DNA from: Hwanghaeella grinnelliae
GTDB taxonomy: Bacteria > Pseudomonadota > Alphaproteobacteria > UBA8366 > Aestuariispiraceae
Direction: 5' to 3'
Assembly (NCBI RefSeq): GCF_004005845.1
Contig: NZ_SADE01000003.1
Coordinates: 744,001-808,000 of the forward strand
DNA: 64,000 nucleotides
Shown here: in pieces, positions 47,261 through 54,848 of the stretch
How the letters are laid out: each line of letters opens with the position of its first letter
Numbering within the stretch: the stretch's first letter is position 1
Notes under the pieces: model-generated
What the model saw: the letters and a program-made list of their open reading frames with translations, nothing else
What the model was told of the DNA's origin: nothing
Database searches by the model: none
Position numbers and translations under genes: made by a program

Positions 47261-48280
47261 TTAGCCAACGATCTCGACCAACTTTGTTCTTTTTCCCTGA
47301 TCAGAGAATCGGAACTTGATACCCGTGAATCGCTCAATGAGTTTTGCCGCAGTCCTTGTATGCTCGCTTTGTCTGACTGTCGTAAACGCACCGCCTTTCG
47401 CCAGTGCAAAGGGCAACAGCAACTGGTCCTGAAGATAAGGTCCGGCAAAAGCTTCCAATGCCAGATAACCGGCCATGCTTCTTGCTGCAGACTTCGCAAG
47501 TTTTTCAGCAGGCACACCGAGCTTCCCGAAGCTGGATACGACTTCTGTGATGTTCTCGAACTCTGCTTCGACCAATAGAGCGTTGCCCGGTCCATGTTCG
47601 CCAGGCAACTGACGAATAGTAAAGGCATCATCCGGCCATTCCGACAGGACCTTGCGTGCCGCAGTCAACTCACGTTCGGCAATATCTCGCGGAATACCCG
47701 CAAGCACGGCTTCTACCCGCCCTTGCATGAAAGCCCCTCTCTCGAGGCACTCGATCGAGCGCAGTGCGGACGGTTCTATCTCAACAACAATGCGGCCGCC
47801 GCCACGTGGAAAGAATCCGTGCCTTTCCAATTGGATGGAGACCTTCGGACCCATTCGACTGAGGATCGGCAATAGGGCCTTCTGCATGAATTCGAAGGGC
47901 GGCGCGGCCATGGCATGCGTTCCCCCCTCAATCACAAGGTGCGAAGGACCGTTTGCCAACAACAGCGGCATCAACACAGTCTGCAATACAAGACTCGTGC
48001 TACCCGCCGTGCCAATTGCGAAATTGTAGTTGCCCGGCTTCACTCGACCAGGTTGGAATGAGAGCGAGCTTGATCCAACGGCCAAGCCAGAGCATTTCGC
48101 ATCACCGATAGTACATGCTGCCTCAAGCGCGGTGACGTGCTGCCGCATCAACCCCGGCTTGGCGCGCCCACCCCTGATGTTCTCAATTGTGAAAGGTTCG
48201 CCGGTCAGCAATGACAGGGCTGCCGCATAGCGCAACACCTGACCGCCTCCTTCTCCTTCTGAACCGTCAATAGTAATCAT
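47261..48280 (-). CDS. rtcA: RNA 3'-terminal phosphate cyclase RtcA
   Basis: 339 residues, normal length. N-terminal IDGSEGEGGGQVLRYAAALS, central HGFFPRGGGRIVVEI, and the nucleotidylated His307 in VRQSEHTRTAAK define RtcA. It converts RNA 3'-phosphate to 2',3'-cyclic phosphate via an RNA-AMP intermediate, preparing or repairing ends for RtcB. The start overlaps the rlaP-like stop by 4 bp (ATGA). It is the last gene of the rsr operon. Confidence 0.95.
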   Translation of the reverse strand: MITIDGSEGEGGGQVLRYAAALSLLTGEPFTIENIRGGRAKPGLMRQHVTALEAACTIGDAKCSGLAVGSSSLSFQPGRVKPGNYNFAIGTAGSTSLVLQTVLMPLLLANGPSHLVIEGGTHAMAAPPFEFMQKALLPILSRMGPKVSIQLERHGFFPRGGGRIVVEIEPSALRSIECLERGAFMQGRVEAVLAGIPRDIAERELTAARKVLSEWPDDAFTIRQLPGEHGPGNALLVEAEFENITEVVSSFGKLGVPAEKLAKSAARSMAGYLALEAFAGPYLQDQLLLPFALAKGGAFTTVRQSEHTRTAAKLIERFTGIKFRFSDQGKRTKLVEIVG

Positions 48281-49071
48281 TCTTCATTTACCAGTTGCAG
48301 GAAGAGCGCTTCGGCTTCGTCCATGAATTGATCGTCTCTCGGGCGCTCCGGCACTTCGCTTACCCGTTGCAGTTCGTCCTCGATCAAACGCTCCACGCTG
48401 GGAAGTTGGATTGTGTTTCCAGCTTCACGGGTCTGGGCCTTGCGGGCGATCAACTCGTGAATCTGATCCACCACGGCCTGCTCGACCTGCGCCGCCTCCA
48501 TCAAAGGCAGTATGTTCATCGGCGGACGGCGTCCAGGATCCAGCCGCAAAGCCCGCACCGAAAGCGCGGGCCGCAATGCGTAGAAGTAACGCTTTGCCGA
48601 AACGGTCCCGTCGTCGTTGAACCACCGACTGACCGCACCCCTCCCCAGGTTTGCGTAATGCTTCGCATACCCGCGCGGATTGAAGTGCCGAGTCGCCAGG
48701 TCGGACAACTTTCCGATCACGGGGTCGTCCACAACGTACCGAACAGGGCTGTCCATCCATTCGGACAACACGGCGTTGTGTTTAAGCAGCAGTGCAAGCG
48801 CTTTGCGAATGTCCCAACCGTTCAAGTCGATTTCATCGACAATAGGACGCTCGATTACGTCCCGTGGCGGCATCAAAGACAAATAGGCGTTACGAGGCCT
48901 GACGTAGAGGAACCGCACATCGTAGTCGCTGTCGGGTGACGGGAACCCCCAGGCTCGCGAACCGGACTCGACAGCCATTAACAAGCGTGCGCCTTCCTCA
49001 CTCGCCAGATTGGCAAGCCGGGTTTCGATCTCGGCACGAACCGCTGCCGGTATGACGACTTTCTCCTGCAT
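48277..49071 (-). CDS. RlaP-type predicted nucleotidyltransferase (pol-beta fold)
   Basis: 264 residues. The pol-beta motif GSRAWGFPSPDSDYDVRF has Gly37-Ser38 and the metal-binding aspartates Asp49 and Asp51. The family (YcgL-like, described as RNA-ligase-associated polymerase-beta proteins) is repeatedly found in RNA-repair operons and may add or modify nucleotides at broken RNA ends; its reaction is not established. It lies between rtcB and rtcA, overlapping rtcA by 4 bp. It is absent from the E. coli rtcBA operon. Confidence 0.82.
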   Translation of the reverse strand: MQEKVVIPAAVRAEIETRLANLASEEGARLLMAVESGSRAWGFPSPDSDYDVRFLYVRPRNAYLSLMPPRDVIERPIVDEIDLNGWDIRKALALLLKHNAVLSEWMDSPVRYVVDDPVIGKLSDLATRHFNPRGYAKHYANLGRGAVSRWFNDDGTVSAKRYFYALRPALSVRALRLDPGRRPPMNILPLMEAAQVEQAVVDQIHELIARKAQTREAGNTIQLPSVERLIEDELQRVSEVPERPRDDQFMDEAEALFLQLVNEE

Positions 49072-49102
49072 GGGATGCTCCCGACTGGGTGAAGGCGGTG
49101 AA

Positions 49103-49126
49103 CGTGAAGGGGATCACCCCTTCACG
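49103..49126 (-). promoter_or_regulatory. Hairpin over the rtcB stop codon
   Basis: CGTGAAGGGG-ATCA-CCCCTTCACG: a perfect 10-bp stem with a 4-base loop that includes the rtcB TGA (49114-49116). There is no T run, so it is more likely a translational/processing element between rtcB and the rlaP-like gene than a terminator. Confidence 0.6.
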
Positions 49127-50337
49127 CACACTACCTGCTTCAAGGTATGTACGATCTCGACAAGATCGGCCTGTGCGGCCATCACCGCCTCGATCGGCTT
49201 GTAGGCCTTGGGCGTTTCATCGATCACGCCTTCATCCTTACGGCATTCGATGCCGATGGTGTCGGCGATATGCTCGTCGAGCGTCACAAGCTTCTTCGCT
49301 TGTGTCCGGCTCATAACGCGGCCAGCTCCATGCGAGCAGCTATCGAAGCTCTCGGCATTGCCAAGTCCGCGCACGATGAAGCTCTTCGCCCCCATCGATC
49401 CGGGGATAATGCCCATCGTACCCTTAGCGGCACGTACCGCCCCTTTACGGGTGACGAGCACGTTTTCGCCGAAATGGCTTTCCCGCGTCACATAGTTGTG
49501 GTGGCAGTTAACCGCCTCGCATTCAGCCTCAAACGGCTTTGCGATTTCACTGCGCAAAGCATCCAGCACATGTGTCATCATTACCCGCCGGTTCAACTTG
49601 GCGAAGTCCTGCGCCCATTCAACCGCTTCGACATAGTCATCGAAATGATCGGTCCCTTCCGGGAAATAGGCGAGGTCCTCGTCCGGCAGATTGATATGCC
49701 ATGTCCGCATGTCCTTCTTTGCCAGTTCGATGAAGAACCGCCCGATCGCGTTGCCGATTCCCCGGCTACCCGAATGGAGCATCACCCACACGCGCTGGTC
49801 CTGATCCAGGCACAGCTCGATGAAATGGTTCCCAGTCCCGAGCGTCCCTAGATGTACCAATTGGTTGGTATTCTTCAAACACGGGTATTTCTCGCAAAGC
49901 GCATCGAAACGTATTTTCAGCAAAGACCAGGCATCGATCACCGACTGCGGGGGATCGCCCCACGCACCCTTGTCCCGCCCACGCCCGGTCGACCGACCGT
50001 GCGGCACCGCCGCCTCGATCGCCATCCGGATCGCAGCAAGATTGTCGGGAAGGTCGCTCGCAACAAGCGAGGTCCGCGCCGCCATCATGCCGCACCCAAT
50101 ATCGACACCTACGGCCGCCGGGATGACGGCGCCTTTGGTCGGAATCACCGAACCCACAGTAGCACCGATTCCAACATGCACGTCGGGCATCGCCGCGACA
50201 TGCTTGAAGATGAACGGCATCCGCGCTGCCTTGGCGAGCTGCTCCCGGGCCTTTTCGTCTACCGGAACACCGCGGGTCCACATCTTGATCGGAGACCCGC
50301 CTCCCACGTCCTGGTATTCATAAGTCGTTTCGGTCAT
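49114..50337 (-). CDS. rtcB: RNA-splicing ligase RtcB
   Basis: 407 residues with AAGGAGG before the ATG. Metal site GVDIGCGM (Cys82), HLGTLGTGNHFIE, LHSGSRGIGN, NCHHNYV and the guanylated His336 in SCSHGAGRVMSRTQAKK. It closely follows the E. coli RtcB of 408 residues. It joins 2',3'-cyclic-phosphate or 3'-phosphate RNA ends to 5'-OH ends using GTP and Mn2+, sealing cleaved tRNAs. It follows the Y RNA array on the same strand. Confidence 0.96.
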   Translation of the reverse strand: MTETTYEYQDVGGGSPIKMWTRGVPVDEKAREQLAKAARMPFIFKHVAAMPDVHVGIGATVGSVIPTKGAVIPAAVGVDIGCGMMAARTSLVASDLPDNLAAIRMAIEAAVPHGRSTGRGRDKGAWGDPPQSVIDAWSLLKIRFDALCEKYPCLKNTNQLVHLGTLGTGNHFIELCLDQDQRVWVMLHSGSRGIGNAIGRFFIELAKKDMRTWHINLPDEDLAYFPEGTDHFDDYVEAVEWAQDFAKLNRRVMMTHVLDALRSEIAKPFEAECEAVNCHHNYVTRESHFGENVLVTRKGAVRAAKGTMGIIPGSMGAKSFIVRGLGNAESFDSCSHGAGRVMSRTQAKKLVTLDEHIADTIGIECRKDEGVIDETPKAYKPIEAVMAAQADLVEIVHTLKQVVCVKG

Positions 50338-50366
50338 TTTGACCTCCTTAATTTACCATCATAAGT

Positions 50367-50472
50367 ACTAGCGACGAGGTTTGGCGAGACAGTCCAGATA
50401 GAAATCTGGCGGTGGCTTCGAAACACCTCGGCCATAGGGCCTTACCATGTAGTCCCGCCGGCATTCGCCAGC
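50367..50472 (-). ncRNA. Y-RNA-like RNA, unit 5 (minimal)
   Basis: Nearest rtcB. Ro-type stem GCTGGCGA/TCGCTAGT (two G-U pairs), followed by the conserved ATGCCGGCGGGACTACA and closed by inner stem GGGAC/GTCTC. The module is reduced: hairpin GGCC-CTAT-GGCC, a T-arm-like hairpin with TTTCGAAG in its loop (50411-50427), and a closed acceptor-like stem CCAGAT-TTCT-ATCTGG (50394-50409). No D arm. Confidence 0.7.
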
Positions 50473-50482
50473 TTCCATCGCA

Positions 50483-50516
50483 CTTGCGCGCAATTGCCTA
50501 TCTGCATTTGCGCAAG
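50483..50516 (-). other. Spacer hairpin between Y RNA units 4 and 5
   Basis: CTTGCGC/GCGCAAG stem with an imperfect inner extension and loop CTATCT. It is the only long spacer (46 bp) in the array; it may be a processing or attenuation site. Confidence 0.45.
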
Positions 50517-50518
50517 CA

Positions 50519-50643
50519 CCGGCGGCGAGTTGGTGGCGAGACGGCTTTCCTGAGCTACTCCGGTTCCCCGGGGGCGGACTTGAACCGCCGACCTCCTGCT
50601 CGCGCAGGTGCTCTATCCATGTAGTCCCGCCGGCATCCGCCAG
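50519..50643 (-). ncRNA. Y-RNA-like RNA, unit 4
   Basis: Outer stem CTGGCGG/CCGCCGG (its Ro-strand reads GGCGGATG, a variant), inner stem GGGAC/GTCTC. The module holds a D-arm 3' half (GGATAGAGC), an anticodon-position hairpin CCTGC-GCGA-GCAGG with a tetraloop instead of a 7-base loop, T arm GGCGG-TTCAAGT-CCGCC (50573-50589), a closed CCGG-GGAA-CCGG acceptor-like stem, and the D-arm 5' half (TAGCTCAGG). This is a tRNA permuted inside the D loop. Confidence 0.75.
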
Positions 50644-50655
50644 CTTTGAAAAACG

Positions 50656-50806
50656 GTCACGGCGACGAGGTTTGGGAAAGACATTGCCCCAAAGGGCGCC
50701 GCTCTATCCGCTGAGCTACGGGCCCCCATTTTATGGACCCGGCGGGATTCGAACCCGCGACCTGCATCGTGGAAGGATGTAGTCCTTACCCGGCATTCGC
50801 CGTGAC
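50656..50806 (-). ncRNA. Y-RNA-like RNA, unit 3
   Basis: Outer stem GTCACGGCGA/TCGCCGTGAC (10 bp perfect), inner stem AGGAC/GTCTT. Anticodon-like arm CATC-CTTCCAC-GATG (TCC in the anticodon place, as in tRNA-Gly), T arm GCGGG-TTCGAAT-CCCGC (50742-50758), closed acceptor-like stem CGGGTCC/GGGCCCG with a 9-base loop, then D arm TAGCTCAGCGGATAGAGC (50701-50718). The tRNA parts are in permuted order and the ends come from the stem, so this cannot be a normal tRNA. Confidence 0.82.
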
Positions 50807-50822
50807 TTTAACTTCTGAACTC

Positions 50823-50981
50823 TGGCGACGAGAAATGGTGAAACATCGGTCCTTAAGCTACGCTCCTACGGCGGGATTCGAACCCGCATCTCCCCTTCCG
50901 TACTCCCATTCGGGAAGACGTAACGGGCGCTTTACGCATCGGACCTCAGGTTTGAGGATGTAGTTCCACCGGCATTCGCCA
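50823..50981 (-). ncRNA. Y-RNA-like RNA, unit 2 (diverged)
   Basis: Short outer stem TGGCGA/TCGCCA but the conserved GGCGAATGCCGG strand and inner stem GGAAC/GTTTC (compensatory change relative to other units). T arm GCGGG-TTCGAAT-CCCGC (50871-50887). The region before it is longer (a CTTCCC-GAAT-GGGAG-like hairpin), recalling a long variable arm, and the D arm is degenerate (TAGCTTAAGG). Confidence 0.62.
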
Positions 50982-51006
50982 CGGTCTGTTTTTGTCTTCA
51001 AGCTAT

Positions 51007-51158
51007 GAAGGTCACGGCGACGAGGGTTGAGAAAGACTTGCCCTTTCGGGCTGGTGCTCTACCAGGCTGAGCTACCGCCGGTTTCCCGACAGGCAGGATT
51101 CGAACCTGCGACATCCACATTGGCAGTGTAGTCCTTCCCGGCATTCGCCGTGACCTTC
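51007..51158 (-). ncRNA. Y-RNA-like RNA, unit 1
   Basis: First unit after rsr. A perfect 14-bp outer stem (GAAGGTCACGGCGA paired with TCGCCGTGACCTTC), conserved GGCGAATGCCGG strand, inner stem AGGAC/GTCTT. Anticodon-like arm ACA-CTGCCAA-TGT (GCC, as tRNA-Gly), T arm GCAGG-TTCGAAT-CCTGC (51093-51109), acceptor-like stem CTGTCGG/CCGGCGG closed by GAAA (51075-51092), D arm TAGCTCAGCCTGGTAGAGCA (51055-51074). The order T arm, acceptor, D arm shows the circular permutation. Confidence 0.85.
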
Positions 51159-51162
51159 TTAT

Positions 51163-52722
51163 TCAGATCTCCACTTCGTTTACAATTTTGACCCAATCAC
51201 GCGATCCGCCGGAAGCGAAGCGAGCCATTGCGTCGAACACGGCATCGGTGAAACCACCGACATTCATGATGTCATCGCGATCCTTGGCTTGCGTTGAACC
51301 GTATGGCTGGATGTCGATGCAGACCATCTTTGCGCCCCGGTTGCGGGCCTTAAGCTTGTTCCACTCCGTCATCGTCGCCGTTGCGTCTCCGCACGACCAG
51401 GGCCGCTCGGTATCGAACCAGGACTGATTGTCCGAAACGATGATCACCGTACCGACCTTCGCTTTTTCACGGTTCAGCTTGGCCAACGGAGCCGAGACAT
51501 TTGTCCCGCCTCCCCCAACCGACGCCAGCTTTGCGGCGTTAACCGCAACGCGAGCATTGGGATCGAGAGCCAGATCGATCACACACGTTTCGAACGGCAG
51601 CACACGCGTCCGCGGATTGCTCCGCAACATCGCGGCTGCCACCAATGCGGCGATATCGATGCAGCGCACGACCGAGGTCGCTCCTTTTCGATATCCGGTC
51701 GCCGGCGAGCCCATAGAGCCCGACACGTCCGGGCAAACCACGACGTTGCCTTCCAGCATCGGAACATTCATGAGCGACTGTTCCATTGCCTTTTCGAGCG
51801 AAGCCTGGACCTCCAGCGGGACCCCGTCCCCCACTTGGGCCAACGCGGTCATCAACTGATAGGGCGCAGGACGAACCTTCGCCATCGCCTGGCTATCCGC
51901 CAGCCGGGCCGCGACCATTTCGGTCACGCCGTCGACGCGAAAGGCGCCTTGGCGCGCAAGCGTGTTAAGGTTCATCCTCAATGCCTGCCAACCCATACGG
52001 CCAGCCAGCACACCCCATTGCTTCGCGGTCAATTCGAAAGCGGTCAGCCACTCGAGGGGCACGTCGGGCAGGGGCCGCGAACGGTCCGCCTTCCACACCT
52101 CGTATGCAGCGATCTCTTTCGGCAACGCTTCGACATCGTACGGCTTGCCGATCAACCAACCATACAGAGCACGCCGCTCGACATTGGACGGGGCCGGGTG
52201 GACCATCTTCACGATATCCGCCAAGCTCGGCGCCGAGCCCGTCGCCGCCCGCATCAGCTGGTGGATCGAGGCCTGTTCCAGCCATTCCCGCACCAACCGC
52301 TTCGGACGGGACCCGAGCGATGCCCGCCCGGCCTGACCCGAACGCATGATCTGCACGAAGTTGCGCAGCATGCGGCCGTTATCGATCACCCGCTTGAACA
52401 CCTGAACCGAGAGATCCGGGTCGGACGAGGTCAACAATGCCGTAAGCAAAGCAGGCATGTCCTTCATCGCACCAGATTGCCGAGCATAGATCGCGCATTT
52501 CGCCACCCATTCCGCATCCACCGCATAGGCGGCCTTCAGTGCTTCGGCGAGTTGCACCTGGGCATCCGAATAGAAACCGTCGGACAGCGTGCCGGTCGCG
52601 GCGAGCTGCGCCAATTTCGCTTCGGGGCCGTAGGCATAGGCGCTGCCGCCTGCCCGATTCACTTTGTCGGTGCGCGGCAGGATTTTTGCCATAGCCGAGG
52701 AAAACAAAGTCTTGTTGGCCAT
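51163..52722 (-). CDS. rsr: Ro/TROVE domain protein Rsr
   Basis: 519 residues from the ATG at 52722 (GGAGTAGGACG upstream). The first 300 residues are the HEAT-like TROVE ring (LAQLAATGTLSDGFYSDAQV, IDNGRMLRNFVQIMRSGQ); residues 325-519 are a von Willebrand A domain with intact MIDAS DVSGS at 332-336. The Ro protein binds Y RNAs on its ring edge and misfolded or fragment RNAs in its cavity. It is directly followed by five Y-RNA-like genes and is the first gene after the sigma54 promoter. Confidence 0.95.
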   Translation of the reverse strand: MANKTLFSSAMAKILPRTDKVNRAGGSAYAYGPEAKLAQLAATGTLSDGFYSDAQVQLAEALKAAYAVDAEWVAKCAIYARQSGAMKDMPALLTALLTSSDPDLSVQVFKRVIDNGRMLRNFVQIMRSGQAGRASLGSRPKRLVREWLEQASIHQLMRAATGSAPSLADIVKMVHPAPSNVERRALYGWLIGKPYDVEALPKEIAAYEVWKADRSRPLPDVPLEWLTAFELTAKQWGVLAGRMGWQALRMNLNTLARQGAFRVDGVTEMVAARLADSQAMAKVRPAPYQLMTALAQVGDGVPLEVQASLEKAMEQSLMNVPMLEGNVVVCPDVSGSMGSPATGYRKGATSVVRCIDIAALVAAAMLRSNPRTRVLPFETCVIDLALDPNARVAVNAAKLASVGGGGTNVSAPLAKLNREKAKVGTVIIVSDNQSWFDTERPWSCGDATATMTEWNKLKARNRGAKMVCIDIQPYGSTQAKDRDDIMNVGGFTDAVFDAMARFASGGSRDWVKIVNEVEI

Positions 52723-52820
52723 CGTCCTACTCCATCTTTCCGGATTTCGGGCGGCCGGCCCATTCCGGCCGCCCATATTCCCGTTTCCGCCGGGTGTTCA
52801 CCTACCCGACACGCCATAGA

Positions 52821-52837
52821 TAGCAGGCGACGTGCCA
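52821..52837 (-). promoter_or_regulatory. Sigma54 promoter of the rsr-Y RNA-rtcB-rtcA operon
   Basis: Minus strand TGGCACGTCGCCTGCT: the GG and GC elements are 12 bp apart (-24/-12), matching TGGCACG-N4-TTGC with one mismatch. It lies about 100 bp upstream of rsr, within the 255-bp divergent gap to rtcR, whose product is a sigma54 activator. Transcription should start near 52811. Confidence 0.82.
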
Positions 52838-52977
52838 GATCCGAAAAGCATGAGAAAAAATCTGTTAAGTTATTGAATTTTCGTTATTTATTTCTTTTCC
52901 CGTCTCAATTTGCTCGTTGACGATTTGGGATTTTTATATCCTGTTGTATACACTCTTATAAAATTATATCGTTCCTT

Positions 52978-54570
52978 ATGAAATCAAATACTGTCATCGG
53001 CTTTCTCGGCTCGACTCTCGACGCGGCCAAATTTGGACCGACCCGCTGGAACAAGTGGCGGCCGACGGTGAGCATTTGCATGCAGGAAGATCTGCGGGTC
53101 GATCGCTTCGTTCTGATCCATGGGAGCTTCCACAAACGTCTCGCCAACTTTGTGGCGCAGGACATTCGGGAAGTTTCTCCCGAAACTGAAATATTGCTAC
53201 AGGTGATGGATTTTGAGGACGCCTGGGATTTCGAAGAGGTCTACGGGAAGCTACTCGACTTTGCGCGTGGCTTTCCGTTTGATCCCGACAGCCATGATTA
53301 CCTCGTTCATATCACGACAGGAACGCATGTTGGGCAGATCTGCCTCTTCCTGCTAACCGAAGCCCGTTATCTACCCGGCAAGCTCCTGCAGACTCAGCCG
53401 CAGAAGGGAGCGCCGCAGCCGATCGGGACGTGGAACGTCATCGACCTCGATCTTTCGCGCTACGACTCCATTGCCACTCGCTTCGCGGAAGCAAAAGCGG
53501 AAAGTACGAGTGTTCTGAAGAGCGGAATCGAAACACGCAATGCCGCCTTCAACCATATGATCGACGAGATTGAGCAGGTCGCCGTACGAAGCCGGTCGCC
53601 AATCCTGTTAATGGGTCCCACAGGGGCTGGAAAAAGCCAACTCGCACGCAAGGTTTACGATCTCAAGAGACTGCGTCACCAAGTTAGCGGGCCATATGTG
53701 GAAGTGAATTGCGCCACGTTAAAGGGCGATAGCGCTATGTCAGCGCTGTTCGGTCACAAGAAAGGGGCATTCACAGGCGCAGTGCAGGATCGTCCGGGCC
53801 TCCTCAAAAGCGCCGACAAGGGTCTCCTATTCTTGGACGAGATTGGCGAACTCGGCCTCGATGAGCAGGCGATGATTTTGCGCGCTGTCGAAGAAGGGCG
53901 ATTCCTGCCGGTTGGTTCGGACAATGAAGTGAAAAGTTCTTTCCAGCTTATCGCCGGCACAAATCGCAATCTGATGGAAGAAGTCGCTGCCGGGAACTTC
54001 CGGGAAGATCTCTTTGCTCGACTGAACCTCTGGACATTTACGCTGCCGGGTCTGGCAGATCGACGGGAAGATATAGAGCCAAATCTTGACTACGAACTTG
54101 AACGCTTCGCAGAGCGGGAAGGCGCACGGGTCACCTTCAACAAAGAGGCGCGCGAGCGTTATGTCTCCTTTGCCGAAAGCCCATCGGCGTCATGGCAGGG
54201 CAATTTCCGCGACCTGGCGGCCAGTGTCACACGCATGGCGACGCTCTGTCCCGGTGGTAGAATCGATCGCGATGTGGTGGAGTCTGAAGTGAGTCGCCTT
54301 AAACGACTCTGGTCGGGGGAGAACCGATATGATGATCAGTTGGAAGAATTACTCGGACCCGAACAACTTTCTGCCATTGATCCATTCGACCTTGTACAAC
54401 TCGAATTCGTCATAAGAGCCTGCCAACGCAGCAGAAGCATTTCCGAAGCCGGGCGCGGCCTTTTCAATGTATCGCGCGAACAGCGAAAATCGACCAACGA
54501 TGCAGATCGTCTGCGCAAGTATCTAGCTAAGTTTGGGCTGACTTGGTCCTCAATCAACAACGTTGCCTGA
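52978..54570 (+). CDS. rtcR: RtcR, CARF-domain sigma54 activator
   Basis: 530 residues. Residues 1-180 form the RtcR-type CARF sensor domain (VIGFLGSTLDAAKFG, YLVHITTGTHVGQICLFLL). The AAA+ domain has Walker A GPTGAGKS (213-220), the sigma54 contact loop GAFTGA (263-268) and Walker B LLFLDEIG (283-290). A C-terminal helical part follows. Family members sense RNA-damage products through the CARF domain and switch on rtc genes. It is divergent from rsr; AT-rich 5' region. The last gene before attR. Confidence 0.94.
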   Translation: MKSNTVIGFLGSTLDAAKFGPTRWNKWRPTVSICMQEDLRVDRFVLIHGSFHKRLANFVAQDIREVSPETEILLQVMDFEDAWDFEEVYGKLLDFARGFPFDPDSHDYLVHITTGTHVGQICLFLLTEARYLPGKLLQTQPQKGAPQPIGTWNVIDLDLSRYDSIATRFAEAKAESTSVLKSGIETRNAAFNHMIDEIEQVAVRSRSPILLMGPTGAGKSQLARKVYDLKRLRHQVSGPYVEVNCATLKGDSAMSALFGHKKGAFTGAVQDRPGLLKSADKGLLFLDEIGELGLDEQAMILRAVEEGRFLPVGSDNEVKSSFQLIAGTNRNLMEEVAAGNFREDLFARLNLWTFTLPGLADRREDIEPNLDYELERFAEREGARVTFNKEARERYVSFAESPSASWQGNFRDLAASVTRMATLCPGGRIDRDVVESEVSRLKRLWSGENRYDDQLEELLGPEQLSAIDPFDLVQLEFVIRACQRSRSISEAGRGLFNVSREQRKSTNDADRLRKYLAKFGLTWSSINNVA

Positions 54571-54848
54571 GCTAAAAGGTCAGTGAGCATGGTGTAAATT
54601 TTGTTGCTCGACTGAGATCCGCATCAAGTTTGGGCAGGCGGCCGGGCGATTGCGGAAAAAAATGCCTTGTGTAGACGGTTGTAAACAGCGCGCAAATGAC
54701 ATCAGCGTATCCGGTATATTTTCGTGATTTTTCTCTAACCGGTTTTACAATTGGTTTCCTGCTTTGTTGAGTTTCAATGGGTTAGAAAACGGCAAACAAA
54801 GGCGGAACTTTGCAATACGCCATTGAAATTATTCAAAAACCCCACAAC
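54571..54848. other. Right end of the island, arm-like sites
   Basis: 278 bp without a gene. GGTTTTACAAT (54741-54751) and TTTCAATGGGTTAGA (54772-54786) repeat the words found at the left end, and CGCCATTGAAATT near 54822 is an inverted partial copy. It fits recombinase arm-binding DNA. Confidence 0.6.

Noticed and set aside
50742-51109. Ordinary tRNA genes in the array (several GGTTCGAATCC T arms)
   Set aside because: The D arm lies after the T arm on the transcribed strand and the acceptor strands are joined by a loop, so no unit folds as a normal tRNA with free 5' and 3' ends.
50367-51158. Repeated GGCATTCGCC and GGCGACGAGG words taken as a CRISPR array
   Set aside because: The words are not equal-length direct repeats around spacers; they are the two pairing strands of stem-forming RNA units, and the sequences between them contain T and D arms.
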